Below, one piece after another: positions 34,405 to 43,527 of a DNA stretch of 64,000 nucleotides. The notes under the pieces are model-generated. The model was given only the letters and a program-made list of their open reading frames with translations. It was not told the origin of the DNA and did no database searches. This DNA is from JACKAQ01 sp965227145. GTDB taxonomy: Bacteria; Calditrichota; Calditrichia; RBG-13-44-9; J075. A program made the translations under genes and the position numbers. Numbering within the stretch: position 1 is the first letter of the stretch; each line of letters starts with the position of its first letter. Location of the stretch: contig OZ245730.1 of assembly GCA_965227145.1 (NCBI GenBank), positions 6,076,001-6,140,000 of the forward strand, given 5' to 3'.

Positions 34405-35529
34405 TCAACCGGTTGATAATACGTTTCGGAACACCGCCAGCGTTTCCCGGGCGCAGCGTTCCCACGAAAATTCCGCAGCGCGGGCGAGCCCTGATTGGCG
34501 CAGATTTTCGGCGAAACCGGCATCGCTGAGAATCGCGGAAACCGCGGTTGCGATAGATTCCGGCAATTCCGGCCGGCAATATTGCGCGGCGGTTCCGCAG
34601 CGTTCCCGCAACGATGAAATGTCCGATGCGACGACCGGACAACCGCAGCTCATCGCCTCAATCGGCGGCAGCGGCGATGCTTCGTAAAACGACGGGAACA
34701 CCAGCGCAGCGGCATTTTGATACAATTTGATCATCGCCGCCGTGTCGTTGATTTGTCCCTCGAACGCAATTTTTTGGCGAAGCCGGTCATCGATTTCTGT
34801 TGATAACGCGTTGAAAGATCTCGCTTTAGCGCCGACGATCCGCAGCATCAATTTCGGGAAATCGCGGTGCAACAGTTGCAGCGCCGCCAGCACGTTTTCC
34901 AGATTTTTCACGCGGCTGAACGATCCGACAAACAGCAGATACGGCGATTCAGCCTCATTTTTTTGCGATTGCGATAGCACCAGCGATTCGCGGAAAGCGG
35001 CGGAAATCCCGCCGTTTTGCACCGCAACAACCGGCGATTTTGCCTCCGGGAAGTGTTCGCCGATGTATTTTTTCTCCGATTCAGAAACGGTGATCACCGT
35101 GCTGGCGTGCCGGAAAATTTTGGGCATCAATTGGTTGTAAACGGTGCGGAACATCCGGCTGTACGCATCCGGCAAATAACGAAACGCCAGGCTGTGCACA
35201 CAAACGACAACATTTTGGCTGTGCAAACTTTTCACCGGTGCGGTATTTCCGGGGCAAAACAACAGTCCGTCGTGCACAAAACCGGGCAACTCCATTTGCT
35301 CCCAATAATGCCCGGCAAATTTCCCGGTGCATCGCAGCGGAATGTTTTTCAAATTGAGGCGATGCAGTAATCCGCGCTTTGGCGTCACCAATTCAAACGC
35401 AATATTTCTGACCGCGTCGTCATTTTTGGCGATCAGCGCGTCCAACGCCTGCACCAACTCAATGCCGTATCGCTGAACACCGGTGACCGGCTGTGTGAGA
35501 AATCGCGCGTTGATGTAAATTTTCTGCAT
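34405..35529 (-). CDS. GT4-type glycosyltransferase
   Basis: A 374-residue retaining glycosyltransferase of the GT-B fold, family 4. N-terminal INARFLTQPVTGVQRYGIELV and the donor-binding SFYEASPLPPIEAMSCGCPVVAS (with the E-x7-E motif) and SSLRERCGTAAQYCRPE in the C-terminal half are diagnostic. LFVGSFSRVKNLENVLAAL marks the start of the second domain. It transfers a sugar from a nucleotide donor in the cytoplasm for a surface glycan; specificity unknown. It precedes the flippase by a few bases, and the pair is divergent from the metal-regulated operon. Confidence 0.92.
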   Translation of the reverse strand: MQKIYINARFLTQPVTGVQRYGIELVQALDALIAKNDDAVRNIAFELVTPKRGLLHRLNLKNIPLRCTGKFAGHYWEQMELPGFVHDGLLFCPGNTAPVKSLHSQNVVVCVHSLAFRYLPDAYSRMFRTVYNQLMPKIFRHASTVITVSESEKKYIGEHFPEAKSPVVAVQNGGISAAFRESLVLSQSQKNEAESPYLLFVGSFSRVKNLENVLAALQLLHRDFPKLMLRIVGAKARSFNALSTEIDDRLRQKIAFEGQINDTAAMIKLYQNAAALVFPSFYEASPLPPIEAMSCGCPVVASDISSLRERCGTAAQYCRPELPESIATAVSAILSDAGFAENLRQSGLARAAEFSWERCARETLAVFRNVLSTG

Positions 35530-35635
35530 GTCAAATCACCGATGGTTCGCTGGTTAATTACCGCTGCAAAACTACGCCGAAAAAATGTGCCATGCAAGTT
35601 CGCTGTTGCCATTTGTGTGCTCTGCAAAAAATATC

Positions 35636-35665
35636 TTGCATGTTCAAAAAATTAATTCATATATT
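35636..35665 (+). promoter_or_regulatory. putative promoter of the metal-uptake operon
   Basis: TTGCAT (35636-35641), an 18-base spacer and TATATT (35660-35665) form a sigma70-like pair. The predicted start near 35672 lies just before the DtxR-like operator, so a bound repressor would block the polymerase. Confidence 0.45.
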
Positions 35666-35677
35666 TGAAATAAAATA

Positions 35678-35693
35678 TTTAGGTTAAACTAAA
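35678..35693 (+). promoter_or_regulatory. DtxR/MntR-type operator
   Basis: TTTAGGTTAAACTAAA is a near-perfect palindrome that matches the left half and centre of the known DtxR/IdeR/MntR box (TTAGGTTAG-CTAACCTAA). It lies 14 bases before the start of a DtxR-family gene and just after the putative promoter, so autoregulation of the regulator and its downstream metal importer is the simplest reading. Confidence 0.6.
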
Positions 35694-35706
35694 TTTTGTT
35701 TGGACT

Positions 35707-36396
35707 ATGTATAAAGAAGCAATTGAAGATTATCTGAAAGCCATTTACAATATTCAACAGGAAAATGGCAAAGTGGCGACGACAACGTTGGCCAAAAAAA
35801 TGAGCATTGCGCCAGCATCTGCAACGGGAATGATTAAGCGGCTATCTGATTTAAAATTAGTCACTTACGAAAAATATCAGGGCGTGAAGTTAACCCGTTC
35901 CGGTGAGCAAATTGCGTTGGAAGTGATCCGCCATCACCGGCTGATCGAGCTGTTTTTGGCGGAGGCGCTGGGTTTGCCGTGGGATAAAGTTCACGACGAA
36001 GCCGAAAAATGGGAGCATGTGCTTTCGGATGAGGTGGAGGAACGCATCGATCAGTTGCTCGGATATCCCACCCGCGATCCGCACGGCGCGCCAATTCCCG
36101 GTCGCGATGGCAAAATGCCGGAGCTGAACGATGTGCAACTTACCGATCTCATCAAAGGGCAGCAGGCTGCAATTGTGCAGGTGAATAGCAAAAACCCGGA
36201 GTTGCTGCGCTATCTCGGCAGCATGGCGTTGTATCCCGATACGGTTTTGGTAGTGCTGGAAGTCGCGCCGTTTGACGGTCCGGTAACCATCGAAGTGGAT
36301 GGAAAACAGCATATTTTGGGGCGGAAAGTGGCGGAAAATATTTTTGTCGAAATTTCTGCAGATGATGATGGGAAACATGAAAATCAACAAAGGTAA
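35707..36396 (+). CDS. DtxR/MntR-family metal-dependent repressor
   Basis: A 229-residue transcription factor. The N-terminal winged helix (AIEDYLKAIYNIQQENGKVA, LAKKMSIAPASATGMIKRLSD) is followed by the dimerisation and metal-binding domain (VTYEKYQGVKLTRSGEQIA, VIRHHRLIELFLAEALGLPW, HDEAEKWEHVLSDEVEERI), with the typical His, Glu and Asp ligands. A C-terminal SH3/FeoA-like domain follows from about 150. With Fe or Mn bound it would dimerise on DNA and shut the operon. It sits four bases before the metal-binding lipoprotein gene. The metal cannot be decided from sequence, though the partners suggest Mn or Zn. Confidence 0.93.
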   Translation: MYKEAIEDYLKAIYNIQQENGKVATTTLAKKMSIAPASATGMIKRLSDLKLVTYEKYQGVKLTRSGEQIALEVIRHHRLIELFLAEALGLPWDKVHDEAEKWEHVLSDEVEERIDQLLGYPTRDPHGAPIPGRDGKMPELNDVQLTDLIKGQQAAIVQVNSKNPELLRYLGSMALYPDTVLVVLEVAPFDGPVTIEVDGKQHILGRKVAENIFVEISADDDGKHENQQR

Positions 36397-36400
36397 AGTT

Positions 36401-37357
36401 ATGAAAAATATATATTTAGTTGTAGTGTTAATCTTTGGCGCAATTGTGCTGAACAGTTGCGGCGCGGCCGGCGGTTCAGAAAAAACCGATGTTTCGAACC
36501 GGAAGATTAATGTTGTTGCGACAACCGGAATGATCGGTGACGCGATCCGGAATGTTGGCGGTGAGCGCGTTTCCGTAACGGCGTTGATGGGTCCGGGCGT
36601 TGATCCGCACCTCTACAAAGCCAGCGCCGGCGATGTGTCGCGAATGTCCGAAGCGGATATGATTTTTTATAACGGGCTGCACCTCGAAGGCAAAATGACG
36701 GAAGTTTTCGACCAAATGCAGCGATTCGCAACCGTTGTTGCGGTGGCCGACGGCGTCGATCCTGAAATGCTGGAAAAAACTGCCCAGTTTGCCGGAAATC
36801 ATGATCCGCACATCTGGTTCGATGTGAGCATCTGGATGCAGGTTATTCAGCATGTTGCCGCAAAGCTGAGCGAAACAGACCCGGCACATGCGGAAATTTA
36901 TCGTGCAAATGCGGAAAATTATCTGAGCCGGCTCCAGGAATTGCACGGCTACATTCAATCTGAGGTGCAAAAAGTGCCCGCCGGACAACGCGTTTTGGTC
37001 ACCGCGCACGATGCTTTCCATTATTTTGGGAAAGCCTACGGCTTCGAGGTTCGCGGGTTGCAGGGCATTAGTACGGCGTCGGAAACCGGGACTGCGGATG
37101 TCCAAAATTTGGCGGAATACATCGTCGAACGCAAAATTCCCGCTATTTTTGTGGAAACTTCCGTGCCGCCGCGTTACATCGAGGCGTTGCAAGCCGCGGT
37201 CAATTCGCGCGGATTTAACGTGAGAATCGGTGGCAGCCTGTACTCCGATGCGATGGGAAATCCCGGCACGCCGGAAGGCGAATATCCCGGAATGGTTCGC
37301 CACAATGTGGATACGATTGTCGGTGCGCTGTCCGCTGGCGCGCAGCAGCCGCTGTAA
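36401..37357 (+). CDS. metal ABC transporter substrate-binding lipoprotein
   Basis: A 318-residue periplasmic binding protein of cluster A-I (ZnuA/MntA/TroA type). The lipobox is VLNSCGAAG. Metal ligands appear in GVDPHLYKASAGD, NHDPHIWFDVSIW and, in the C-terminal lobe, IFVETSVPPRYIEAL (Glu) and YSDAMGNPGTPEGEY (Asp), a set of two His, one Glu and one Asp more common in Mn/Fe binders than Zn binders, which prefer a third His. I use the ATG at 36401, preceded by AAAGG; alternative in-frame starts lie upstream. It follows the repressor gene by four bases. This would deliver the metal to the two permeases downstream. Confidence 0.93.
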   Translation: MKNIYLVVVLIFGAIVLNSCGAAGGSEKTDVSNRKINVVATTGMIGDAIRNVGGERVSVTALMGPGVDPHLYKASAGDVSRMSEADMIFYNGLHLEGKMTEVFDQMQRFATVVAVADGVDPEMLEKTAQFAGNHDPHIWFDVSIWMQVIQHVAAKLSETDPAHAEIYRANAENYLSRLQELHGYIQSEVQKVPAGQRVLVTAHDAFHYFGKAYGFEVRGLQGISTASETGTADVQNLAEYIVERKIPAIFVETSVPPRYIEALQAAVNSRGFNVRIGGSLYSDAMGNPGTPEGEYPGMVRHNVDTIVGALSAGAQQPL

Positions 37358-37467
37358 ATAACTGCGATTGCGCAACTCGGGTAAAACGGAGATTTTTGTT
37401 GCCGAAAAATGGTGTTTAATAATTGATTTTTGACGTCTTACAAAAAAATATTTTTTGAGAAATTCTC

Positions 37468-38268
37468 ATGCTAACTCATCAAAAAAACGGTGCTGATCAC
37501 CCAAACGGAACATCGCATTTTGCCATTCATGTGGAAGATTTAACCGTAGCCTATCGCGAAAAACCGGTGTTGTGGGATGTGGATTTGAGCATCCCGAAAA
37601 GCGTTTTGCTGGCAATTGTGGGTCCGAACGGCGCCGGGAAAACCACGCTCATTAAATCGATTTTGGGATTGCTGAAACCGGTTGCGGGACGCGTGGAAAT
37701 TTTCGGGAAACCGTATGAGCAGCAGCGCGACACTGTGGCGTATGTGCCGCAGCGCCGCAGCGTGGATTGGGATTTTCCCACAAATGTGCTGGATGTGGTG
37801 ATGATGGGGCTTTATGGCACGCTCGGCTGGTTCCGGCGTCCCGGAAAAAAAGAACGGCAAATGGCGTTGGAAGCGTTGGACAAAGTTGGCATGCGCGATT
37901 TCGCCAACCGGCAAATCAGCGAGCTTTCCGGCGGACAGCAGCAACGGGTTTTTCTGGCGCGGGCGCTGGTTCAGGATGCCGAAATTTATTTGATGGACGA
38001 ACCGTTTCAGGGTGTGGATGCCACAACCGAACGCGCGATCGTCAATATTTTGCAGGAGTTGCGAAGCGCCGGAAAAACCGTTGCCGTGGTGCATCACGAT
38101 CTGCAAACTGTCACAGATTATTTCGATTGGGTGATGTTGCTAAACGTCCGGCGCATCGCTTGCGGCCCCTGCGATGAGGCGTTTACCGAAGAAAATTTGC
38201 GCCTCGCCTACGGCGGAAGGGTATCGTTTCTGGAATCGCGGAAGGCAGTGAAAGAACTAAAACCCTAA
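37468..38268 (+). CDS. manganese/zinc ABC transporter ATPase
   Basis: A 266-residue ATPase of the MntB/SitB/ZnuC group. Walker A is GPNGAGKTTLIKSI, the signature QISELSGGQQQRVFLARAL, Walker B IYLMDEPFQGVDATT, and the switch His VVHHDLQTV. The segment YVPQRRSVDWDFPTNVLDVV is a hallmark of Mn/Zn/Fe importers. It powers the two permeases that lie past the TonB receptor gene. The 110-base gap from the binding protein is the longest in the operon, and no terminator is visible in it. It ends nine bases before the receptor ATG. Confidence 0.93.
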   Translation: MLTHQKNGADHPNGTSHFAIHVEDLTVAYREKPVLWDVDLSIPKSVLLAIVGPNGAGKTTLIKSILGLLKPVAGRVEIFGKPYEQQRDTVAYVPQRRSVDWDFPTNVLDVVMMGLYGTLGWFRRPGKKERQMALEALDKVGMRDFANRQISELSGGQQQRVFLARALVQDAEIYLMDEPFQGVDATTERAIVNILQELRSAGKTVAVVHHDLQTVTDYFDWVMLLNVRRIACGPCDEAFTEENLRLAYGGRVSFLESRKAVKELKP

Positions 38269-38277
38269 GGTGTTATA

Positions 38278-40608
38278 ATGTTTTTGAAACGAAGATATCT
38301 TAATATAAATATTGATGTTAGCCAAATAAATGTTGTCGTTTTTATAATGCTCTTTTTCGCTGTTTCTGCGAGTGATTTGCTGATTGCAGATAACAACAGC
38401 ACCATTCGCGGACAGGTGATTCACGGCGCGGAGCGGGAATCGCTGGCAGGTGTGGAAGTTGTCATTGCGGCGTTGAATACCGGCACCGCAACGGATGCGG
38501 ACGGTGCTTTTGTGCTGCGCAACATTCCTGCCGGTGAATATGAAATTGTTGCCAGTTACATCGGTTTTCGCAGCGAAAAAAAGGTTGTTTCGATAAATCC
38601 GCACGAAATTGTCACGGTGACGATAGAAATGAAGCCTCAAATTATCGAGGGGGAAAGCGTGGTGGTTACCGGAACACGAACCGAACGCAACCGTCTGGAA
38701 GTGCCGGTGATTGTCAATGTGCTGGATGCGAAAATGCTGGAAGCCACGCAATCGTTAAACTTATCCGAAGGATTGAGTTTTCAGCCGGGTGTCCGGCTGG
38801 AGGTGGATTGCCAAACCTGCAATTACACGCAAGTGCGGATGAACGGTTTGGGCGGTGCGTATTCGCAAATTCTCATCAACAGTCGCCCGGTTTTTAGCCC
38901 GTTGGTGGGGTTATATGGATTGGAGCAAATTCCGTCCGGTATGATTGAGCGGGTGGAAGTGGTTCGCGGTGGCGGATCGGCGTTGTTTGGCGGCAGCGCG
39001 ATTGCCGGAACGATTAATATTATCACCAAAGAGCCACGCAAAAATGCTTTTTCGATTGGTGCAAATCAGGCGTTGGTTGCCGGTAAAACACCGGATCGAA
39101 CGCTATCGCTGAATGCGGATGTCCTCAGCGATAACGAATCTTCCGGCGTTTCGATATTTGGTAACCTGCGCAATCGCGAATCATACGACGCGAACGCCGA
39201 TGCGCTTTCCGAATTGCCGCGCATCAGTGGCACTGCGTTGGGACTTCGGGCGTTTTTCAAACCTGGCGATCTGAGCAAAATAACGTTGGAAGCACAAAGC
39301 ATTTCCGAAGAACGTCAGGGTGGCGATGGTGTGGATCGCCCGCCGCACGAAGCGTTGCAATCGGAATTTCGCGATCACAAAATTTTGGGTGGCGGCATCA
39401 CTTACGACCGCTTTTTCAACGGTAATATGAATGCGCTATCCGGCTATATTTCCGGGCAATTTGTTGACCGCACCCATTACACCGGGCTGGACCGGAACCC
39501 GGATGCTTACGGCACAACCGAAAACACCGTTGCTGTTGCCGGGCTCCAGTACGATCATTATTTGCTACATTTTCCGGGCGAATTAAATGTCATCACTGCA
39601 GGTGTGGAAGGGCAGTACGACCATGTGGATGATCAAATTCCCGGCTATCAATTGCGAACCAATCAAATTACCCGCCAACTCGGAATTTTTGCCCAAAGCG
39701 ATTGGAAAATATCGCAACGGATATCGATGCTGCTGGGCGGACGGTTGGATTATCACAGTAATTTGGAAAATCCGGTTCTCAGTCCGCGGGCAAATTTGTT
39801 GGTGGGATTGGCGGATCACTGGCAATGGCGCGGCAGTTATGCCACCGGATTTCGTGCACCGCAGGCGTTTGATGCGGATTTACACATCGCATTTTCCGGC
39901 GGCGGGATTTCGTATATTCGCATTGCAGAAAATCTGGTGAAAGAACGCTCCCAAAGTTTTAGCACATCGCTGGATTTCAATCGACCGGCGGGACATTATT
40001 TTATCGGATTTACAATTGAAGGATTTTACACCCAGCTCTATGACGCATTTGTGCTGGAAGAAGCGGCGATCGATGCGCAGGGAAATACGGTTCTGGAACG
40101 GAGAAATGGCGGTAATTCCGATGTCGCCGGTGCGAATATTGAATTCCGGCTGAATGTGGATAACCAGTTACAATTTGGCGGAAATATTACGCTACAGCGC
40201 AGCCGGTACGATGACCCCGTATTTTGGTCCTCCGATGCCGAACCGGTAAAAACATACCTGCGCACACCGGATGTTTACGGCTCATTTTTGGCAAGTTTCT
40301 ATCCGGTGTCGTCAGCTACTGTATCTGTTTCCGGTGTTTACACTGGTGCGATGGATGTGCCGCATCTCGCCGGATACATTGCTGCGGACGAGCTGGTTCA
40401 CACGCCTGATTTTTGGGAAATGAACCTGCGGTTAGCTTATCAATTGCCGCTGAACAGCGTGCAAAAAGTGGCATTTATCGCGGGCATCCAAAACCTTTTC
40501 GATCAATTTCAGCAGGATTTTGACAAAACAAAAGATCGCGATTCCAATTATGTTTACGGACCGGCGCGTCCGCGCACATTTTTTACGGGATTAAAATTGG
40601 GATGGTAA
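38278..40608 (+). CDS. TonB-dependent outer-membrane receptor
   Basis: A 776-residue receptor. After a signal helix (INVVVFIMLFFAVSASDLLIA) comes a carboxypeptidase-regulatory-like beta domain (about 40-115, IRGQVIHGAERESLAGVEVV), then the plug (about 125-235, with VVVTGTRTERNRLEVPVIV and VRMNGLGGAYSQILINSRPV) and a 22-strand barrel ending in FFTGLKLGW. A CQTC pair near 178-181 in the plug is notable and could bind metal or form a disulfide. It brings a substrate across the outer membrane with TonB energy. An AAGGTG site precedes the ATG. Position between the ATPase and permeases of a metal importer suggests it carries the same metal or its chelate. Confidence 0.92.
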   Translation: MFLKRRYLNINIDVSQINVVVFIMLFFAVSASDLLIADNNSTIRGQVIHGAERESLAGVEVVIAALNTGTATDADGAFVLRNIPAGEYEIVASYIGFRSEKKVVSINPHEIVTVTIEMKPQIIEGESVVVTGTRTERNRLEVPVIVNVLDAKMLEATQSLNLSEGLSFQPGVRLEVDCQTCNYTQVRMNGLGGAYSQILINSRPVFSPLVGLYGLEQIPSGMIERVEVVRGGGSALFGGSAIAGTINIITKEPRKNAFSIGANQALVAGKTPDRTLSLNADVLSDNESSGVSIFGNLRNRESYDANADALSELPRISGTALGLRAFFKPGDLSKITLEAQSISEERQGGDGVDRPPHEALQSEFRDHKILGGGITYDRFFNGNMNALSGYISGQFVDRTHYTGLDRNPDAYGTTENTVAVAGLQYDHYLLHFPGELNVITAGVEGQYDHVDDQIPGYQLRTNQITRQLGIFAQSDWKISQRISMLLGGRLDYHSNLENPVLSPRANLLVGLADHWQWRGSYATGFRAPQAFDADLHIAFSGGGISYIRIAENLVKERSQSFSTSLDFNRPAGHYFIGFTIEGFYTQLYDAFVLEEAAIDAQGNTVLERRNGGNSDVAGANIEFRLNVDNQLQFGGNITLQRSRYDDPVFWSSDAEPVKTYLRTPDVYGSFLASFYPVSSATVSVSGVYTGAMDVPHLAGYIAADELVHTPDFWEMNLRLAYQLPLNSVQKVAFIAGIQNLFDQFQQDFDKTKDRDSNYVYGPARPRTFFTGLKLGW

Positions 40609-40617
40609 GTTACACTA

Positions 40618-41766
40618 ATGCTTGAAATACTTTCAGATATCATCAACGATTACACATTGCGCACCGTTGCGCTGGGTGCGGCAACGCTCGGCATCATCAG
40701 CGGAACATTGGGCAGCTACGCCGTTTTGCGCAAACAGAGTTTGCTGGGCGATGCCATTTCCCACGCCGCTTTGCCGGGAATCGCGCTGGCGTTTCTGTTC
40801 ACCGGCAGCAAATCGACGGTCGTACTGCTGATTGGCGCCGCAATCGCCGGCTGGCTGGCGACACTCAATATGCTCAGCATCGTGCAAACCACGCGCATCA
40901 AAGAAGATAGCGCTTTGGGATTGGTGCTTGCGGTATATTTCGGGTTGGGTTTGGTGCTGCTCACTTACATCCAGAAACTGCCGATCGCAACGCAAGCCGG
41001 GCTGGAGAAATTTTTGTTCGGGCAGGCTGCCACCTTGCTGGAAAGCGATGTGATTACAATGGCAATTGTCGGTAGCGTGACGATCGGCATTACGATGTTA
41101 TTTTGGAAAGAATTCAAGCTGCTCACATTCGATGTGGAATTTGGTGCCTCGCTCGGTCTGCCAACCCGGCGGTTGGATATTTTACTCACCACTTTGCTGG
41201 TTATCGCCATTGTTATCGGTCTGCAAACGGTCGGCGTTGTGTTGATGAGCGCGATGGTTATCGCGCCAGCCGCTGCTGCCCGGCAATGGACACACAAATT
41301 GGGTGTGATGCTGCTGCTTTCCGGCGTTTTTGGTGCAATTGCCGGTGTCAGCGGCGCGGTGATCAGCAGCCTCGCTCCAAAAATCCCCACTGGTCCCGTC
41401 ATTGTGCTTTGCGTAAGTGCAATTGTGATCCTTTCATTTCTGATCGCGCCGGCGCGCGGATTGCTTTGGCAATGGTTCCGGCTGGTGCAGCAACGCCGCG
41501 ATTTTCGTTCGGAAGCCGTGTTGCTGGATTTGTTCGCTCTTGCCCAACAGCACGAAAATTTGCAGCACGGTCACAGCGTTGCCGTGCTTCGCACAATGAA
41601 TCTCGACCGGACAGCTGTTAATCGCAGCTTGCAACTGTTGCAATCGCGTGGCTTCGTCCAAAATGAAAAACCGGCGTTGTGGGGATTGACAGAAAAAGGC
41701 ATCGCCGAAGCGCGGCGAATTGTCCAATCGCTCGGCGAAAAAAACATCGATAAAAAAGAGAGTTGA
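40618..41766 (+). CDS. metal ABC permease with C-terminal winged helix
   Basis: A 382-residue protein. Residues 1-285 form the eight- or nine-helix permease of cluster A-I importers (GIISGTLGSYAVLRKQSLLGD, AISHAALPGIALAFLFTG, GVVLMSAMVIAPAAAARQW). The remaining 95 residues are not membrane; they look like a winged-helix domain: RTMNLDRTAVNRSLQLLQSRG is a recognition-helix-like segment followed by LTEKGIAEARRIV, as in DtxR/MarR-type domains. Plain permeases of this family end near 280-300 residues. The tail faces the cytoplasm and might sense or bind something there. It starts 9 bases after the receptor stop. Confidence 0.88.
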   Translation: MLEILSDIINDYTLRTVALGAATLGIISGTLGSYAVLRKQSLLGDAISHAALPGIALAFLFTGSKSTVVLLIGAAIAGWLATLNMLSIVQTTRIKEDSALGLVLAVYFGLGLVLLTYIQKLPIATQAGLEKFLFGQAATLLESDVITMAIVGSVTIGITMLFWKEFKLLTFDVEFGASLGLPTRRLDILLTTLLVIAIVIGLQTVGVVLMSAMVIAPAAAARQWTHKLGVMLLLSGVFGAIAGVSGAVISSLAPKIPTGPVIVLCVSAIVILSFLIAPARGLLWQWFRLVQQRRDFRSEAVLLDLFALAQQHENLQHGHSVAVLRTMNLDRTAVNRSLQLLQSRGFVQNEKPALWGLTEKGIAEARRIVQSLGEKNIDKKES

Positions 41767-41772
41767 TTTCAA

Positions 41773-42882
41773 ATGGGCATCCAGCAAATAGAAATTCAAC
41801 TGATTGCCGCAGTGGTTGCGGTTGCCTGCGCACTGCCGGGTGTGTTTTTGGTGTTGCGCAAAATGGCGATGCTCAGCGATGCCATCAGCCACGCGATTTT
41901 ATTTGGTATCGCGCTGGCGTTTTTTGTGGTGGAAGATCTCGGTTCGCCGCTGCTCATTGTTGGTGCGGCGCTCACCGGTGTGCTCACGGTTTACCTCGTT
42001 GAAACGCTCCAGAAAACCCGGCTCGTTCGCGAAGATACCGCCATCGGATTGGTGTTTCCGGTGCTGTTCAGCATCGGTGTGATCCTCATTTCCCATTACG
42101 CCGGGAATGTGCACCTCGATATCGATGCCGTTTTGCTCGGCGAACTGGCGTTTGCACCATTCAATCGTTTTGTGCTGTACGGATACGATATCGGTCCAAA
42201 ATCGTTGTATGTAATGGGTGGCATTTTGTTGATAAACATCGCGTTTATCATATTGTTTTATAAAGAATTAAAGCTTGCCGCATTTGATACGGAACTTGCT
42301 GCAGCAATCGGTTTTTCACCGACGATCATTCATTACGGATTGATGACGCAGGTATCGCTGACAACGGTTGGCGCGTTCGATGCGGTGGGTGCAATTCTCG
42401 TTGTTGCGCTGATTATCGCGCCGCCGGCCACTGCGTATTTGTTAACCGACCGGCTATCGCGAATGCTGGTGTACAGCGCGCTGATCGGGATTGCCAGCGC
42501 CATCAGCGGCTTTTGGCTGGCGCACTGGCAGGATGTAAACATCGCCGGATCGATGGCGACAATGTGCGGGGTTATTTTCGCGATTGTTTATTTGATTGCC
42601 CCGGAACGCGGTATGCTGGCCCTTGCGAAACGCCGGATCAATCAGCGTTGGGATTTTGCCCAACGGATGCTGGCGGTTCACCTGCTGCACCACCTCGGGC
42701 AGCCCGAAGAAATTCGCGAATGCCGATTGAACACCCTGCACGAACACCTCAAATGGGACAAAAAATTTGCTCAAAAAGTTGCCAAAATGGCCAAACGGGA
42801 AGGCTTGGTGCAGGAAAATAACGGTTTGTTGAAGCTGACCGAAAGCGGTAAATCGCTCGCAGAGCAAGCAATGACCGTGTAA
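41773..42882 (+). CDS. second metal ABC permease with C-terminal winged helix
   Basis: A 369-residue partner of the preceding permease. The membrane part shows VFLVLRKMAMLSDAISHAIL, TTVGAFDAVGAILVVALIIAPPATAYLLTD and ISGFWLAHW, all typical for MntC/TroD. After about residue 285 a polar tail follows, including LNTLHEHLKWDKKFAQKVAKMAKREGLV and LLKLTESGKSLAEQA, which resembles a winged helix like that of the first permease but with little identity to it. Two tails of this kind in one transporter suggest a pair that contact each other. The gap to the first permease is 6 bases; this is the last gene of the island. Confidence 0.88.
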   Translation: MGIQQIEIQLIAAVVAVACALPGVFLVLRKMAMLSDAISHAILFGIALAFFVVEDLGSPLLIVGAALTGVLTVYLVETLQKTRLVREDTAIGLVFPVLFSIGVILISHYAGNVHLDIDAVLLGELAFAPFNRFVLYGYDIGPKSLYVMGGILLINIAFIILFYKELKLAAFDTELAAAIGFSPTIIHYGLMTQVSLTTVGAFDAVGAILVVALIIAPPATAYLLTDRLSRMLVYSALIGIASAISGFWLAHWQDVNIAGSMATMCGVIFAIVYLIAPERGMLALAKRRINQRWDFAQRMLAVHLLHHLGQPEEIRECRLNTLHEHLKWDKKFAQKVAKMAKREGLVQENNGLLKLTESGKSLAEQAMTV

Positions 42883-42908
42883 CCCGGAAAAAAAATCGGA
42901 ATTGTCAA

Positions 42909-43499
42909 ATGACAGAATTGTTCAAGTTTTTTATGAAAGTTAATTGCGCTACTCTATTGTTTTTACTGTGCTTACCGATTGTTGCGCAGGATTGGCAGAC
43001 AACAAATATCGATACGTTTTCAGACGTAAATTCGAATAGAATTCGTATCGTGCCTTCCGGTGATATGCCTGCATTGGCAATTCGCCAACTGGGTGCCCCG
43101 GATTTTTCGCGGGAATATTTTGTTCAGGGAGATATTTTTTACGAAAATCCGGAAACGGCGGTAGTGCTGTTTGCTTTCGGATATGGCGATTCTTTGTGGG
43201 CTGCCGGATATTCGCTGGCTGAGCAACACATCCTTTTTTCGGAAATCCTCCACAGCGATTCTGCACAATTTCAGCTACGCAACGTTGCAGTGAAGCCGGT
43301 TGAAATTCGTGATTCCCGGCCGCTTTACGTTTACCGCATCATTTTTCTACATCAAACCAGTGAATTGCAAATTGAAGCGAACGGCGTTCCCATGCGTGTG
43401 CCGGCGCCCTTTCCAACCCGGAAAATTGACCGGTTCGGCTATTGGGTTCGCGGCGCAGCGGTGGAAGTGCAACAATTAAAATTTGAAGGTAAAAATTAG
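42909..43499 (+). CDS. exported protein of unknown function
   Basis: A 196-residue predicted secreted protein. The signal (VNCATLLFLLCLPIVAQ, cut before DWQ) is clear if translation starts at 42933; an ATG at 42909 adds eight residues and neither has a strong ribosome site. The mature part is strand-rich with alternating aromatics, such as EYFVQGDIFYENPETAVVLFA and IIFLHQTSELQIEANGVPMRV, suggesting a beta-sandwich of the concanavalin-like type. It follows the last permease by 26 bases and ends at a terminator, so it probably rides on the metal operon, but no metal-binding motif is evident. Confidence 0.65.
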   Translation: MTELFKFFMKVNCATLLFLLCLPIVAQDWQTTNIDTFSDVNSNRIRIVPSGDMPALAIRQLGAPDFSREYFVQGDIFYENPETAVVLFAFGYGDSLWAAGYSLAEQHILFSEILHSDSAQFQLRNVAVKPVEIRDSRPLYVYRIIFLHQTSELQIEANGVPMRVPAPFPTRKIDRFGYWVRGAAVEVQQLKFEGKN

Positions 43500-43527
43500 G
43501 CAGGTTTGTTGAACAGTAGCTCTAAAA

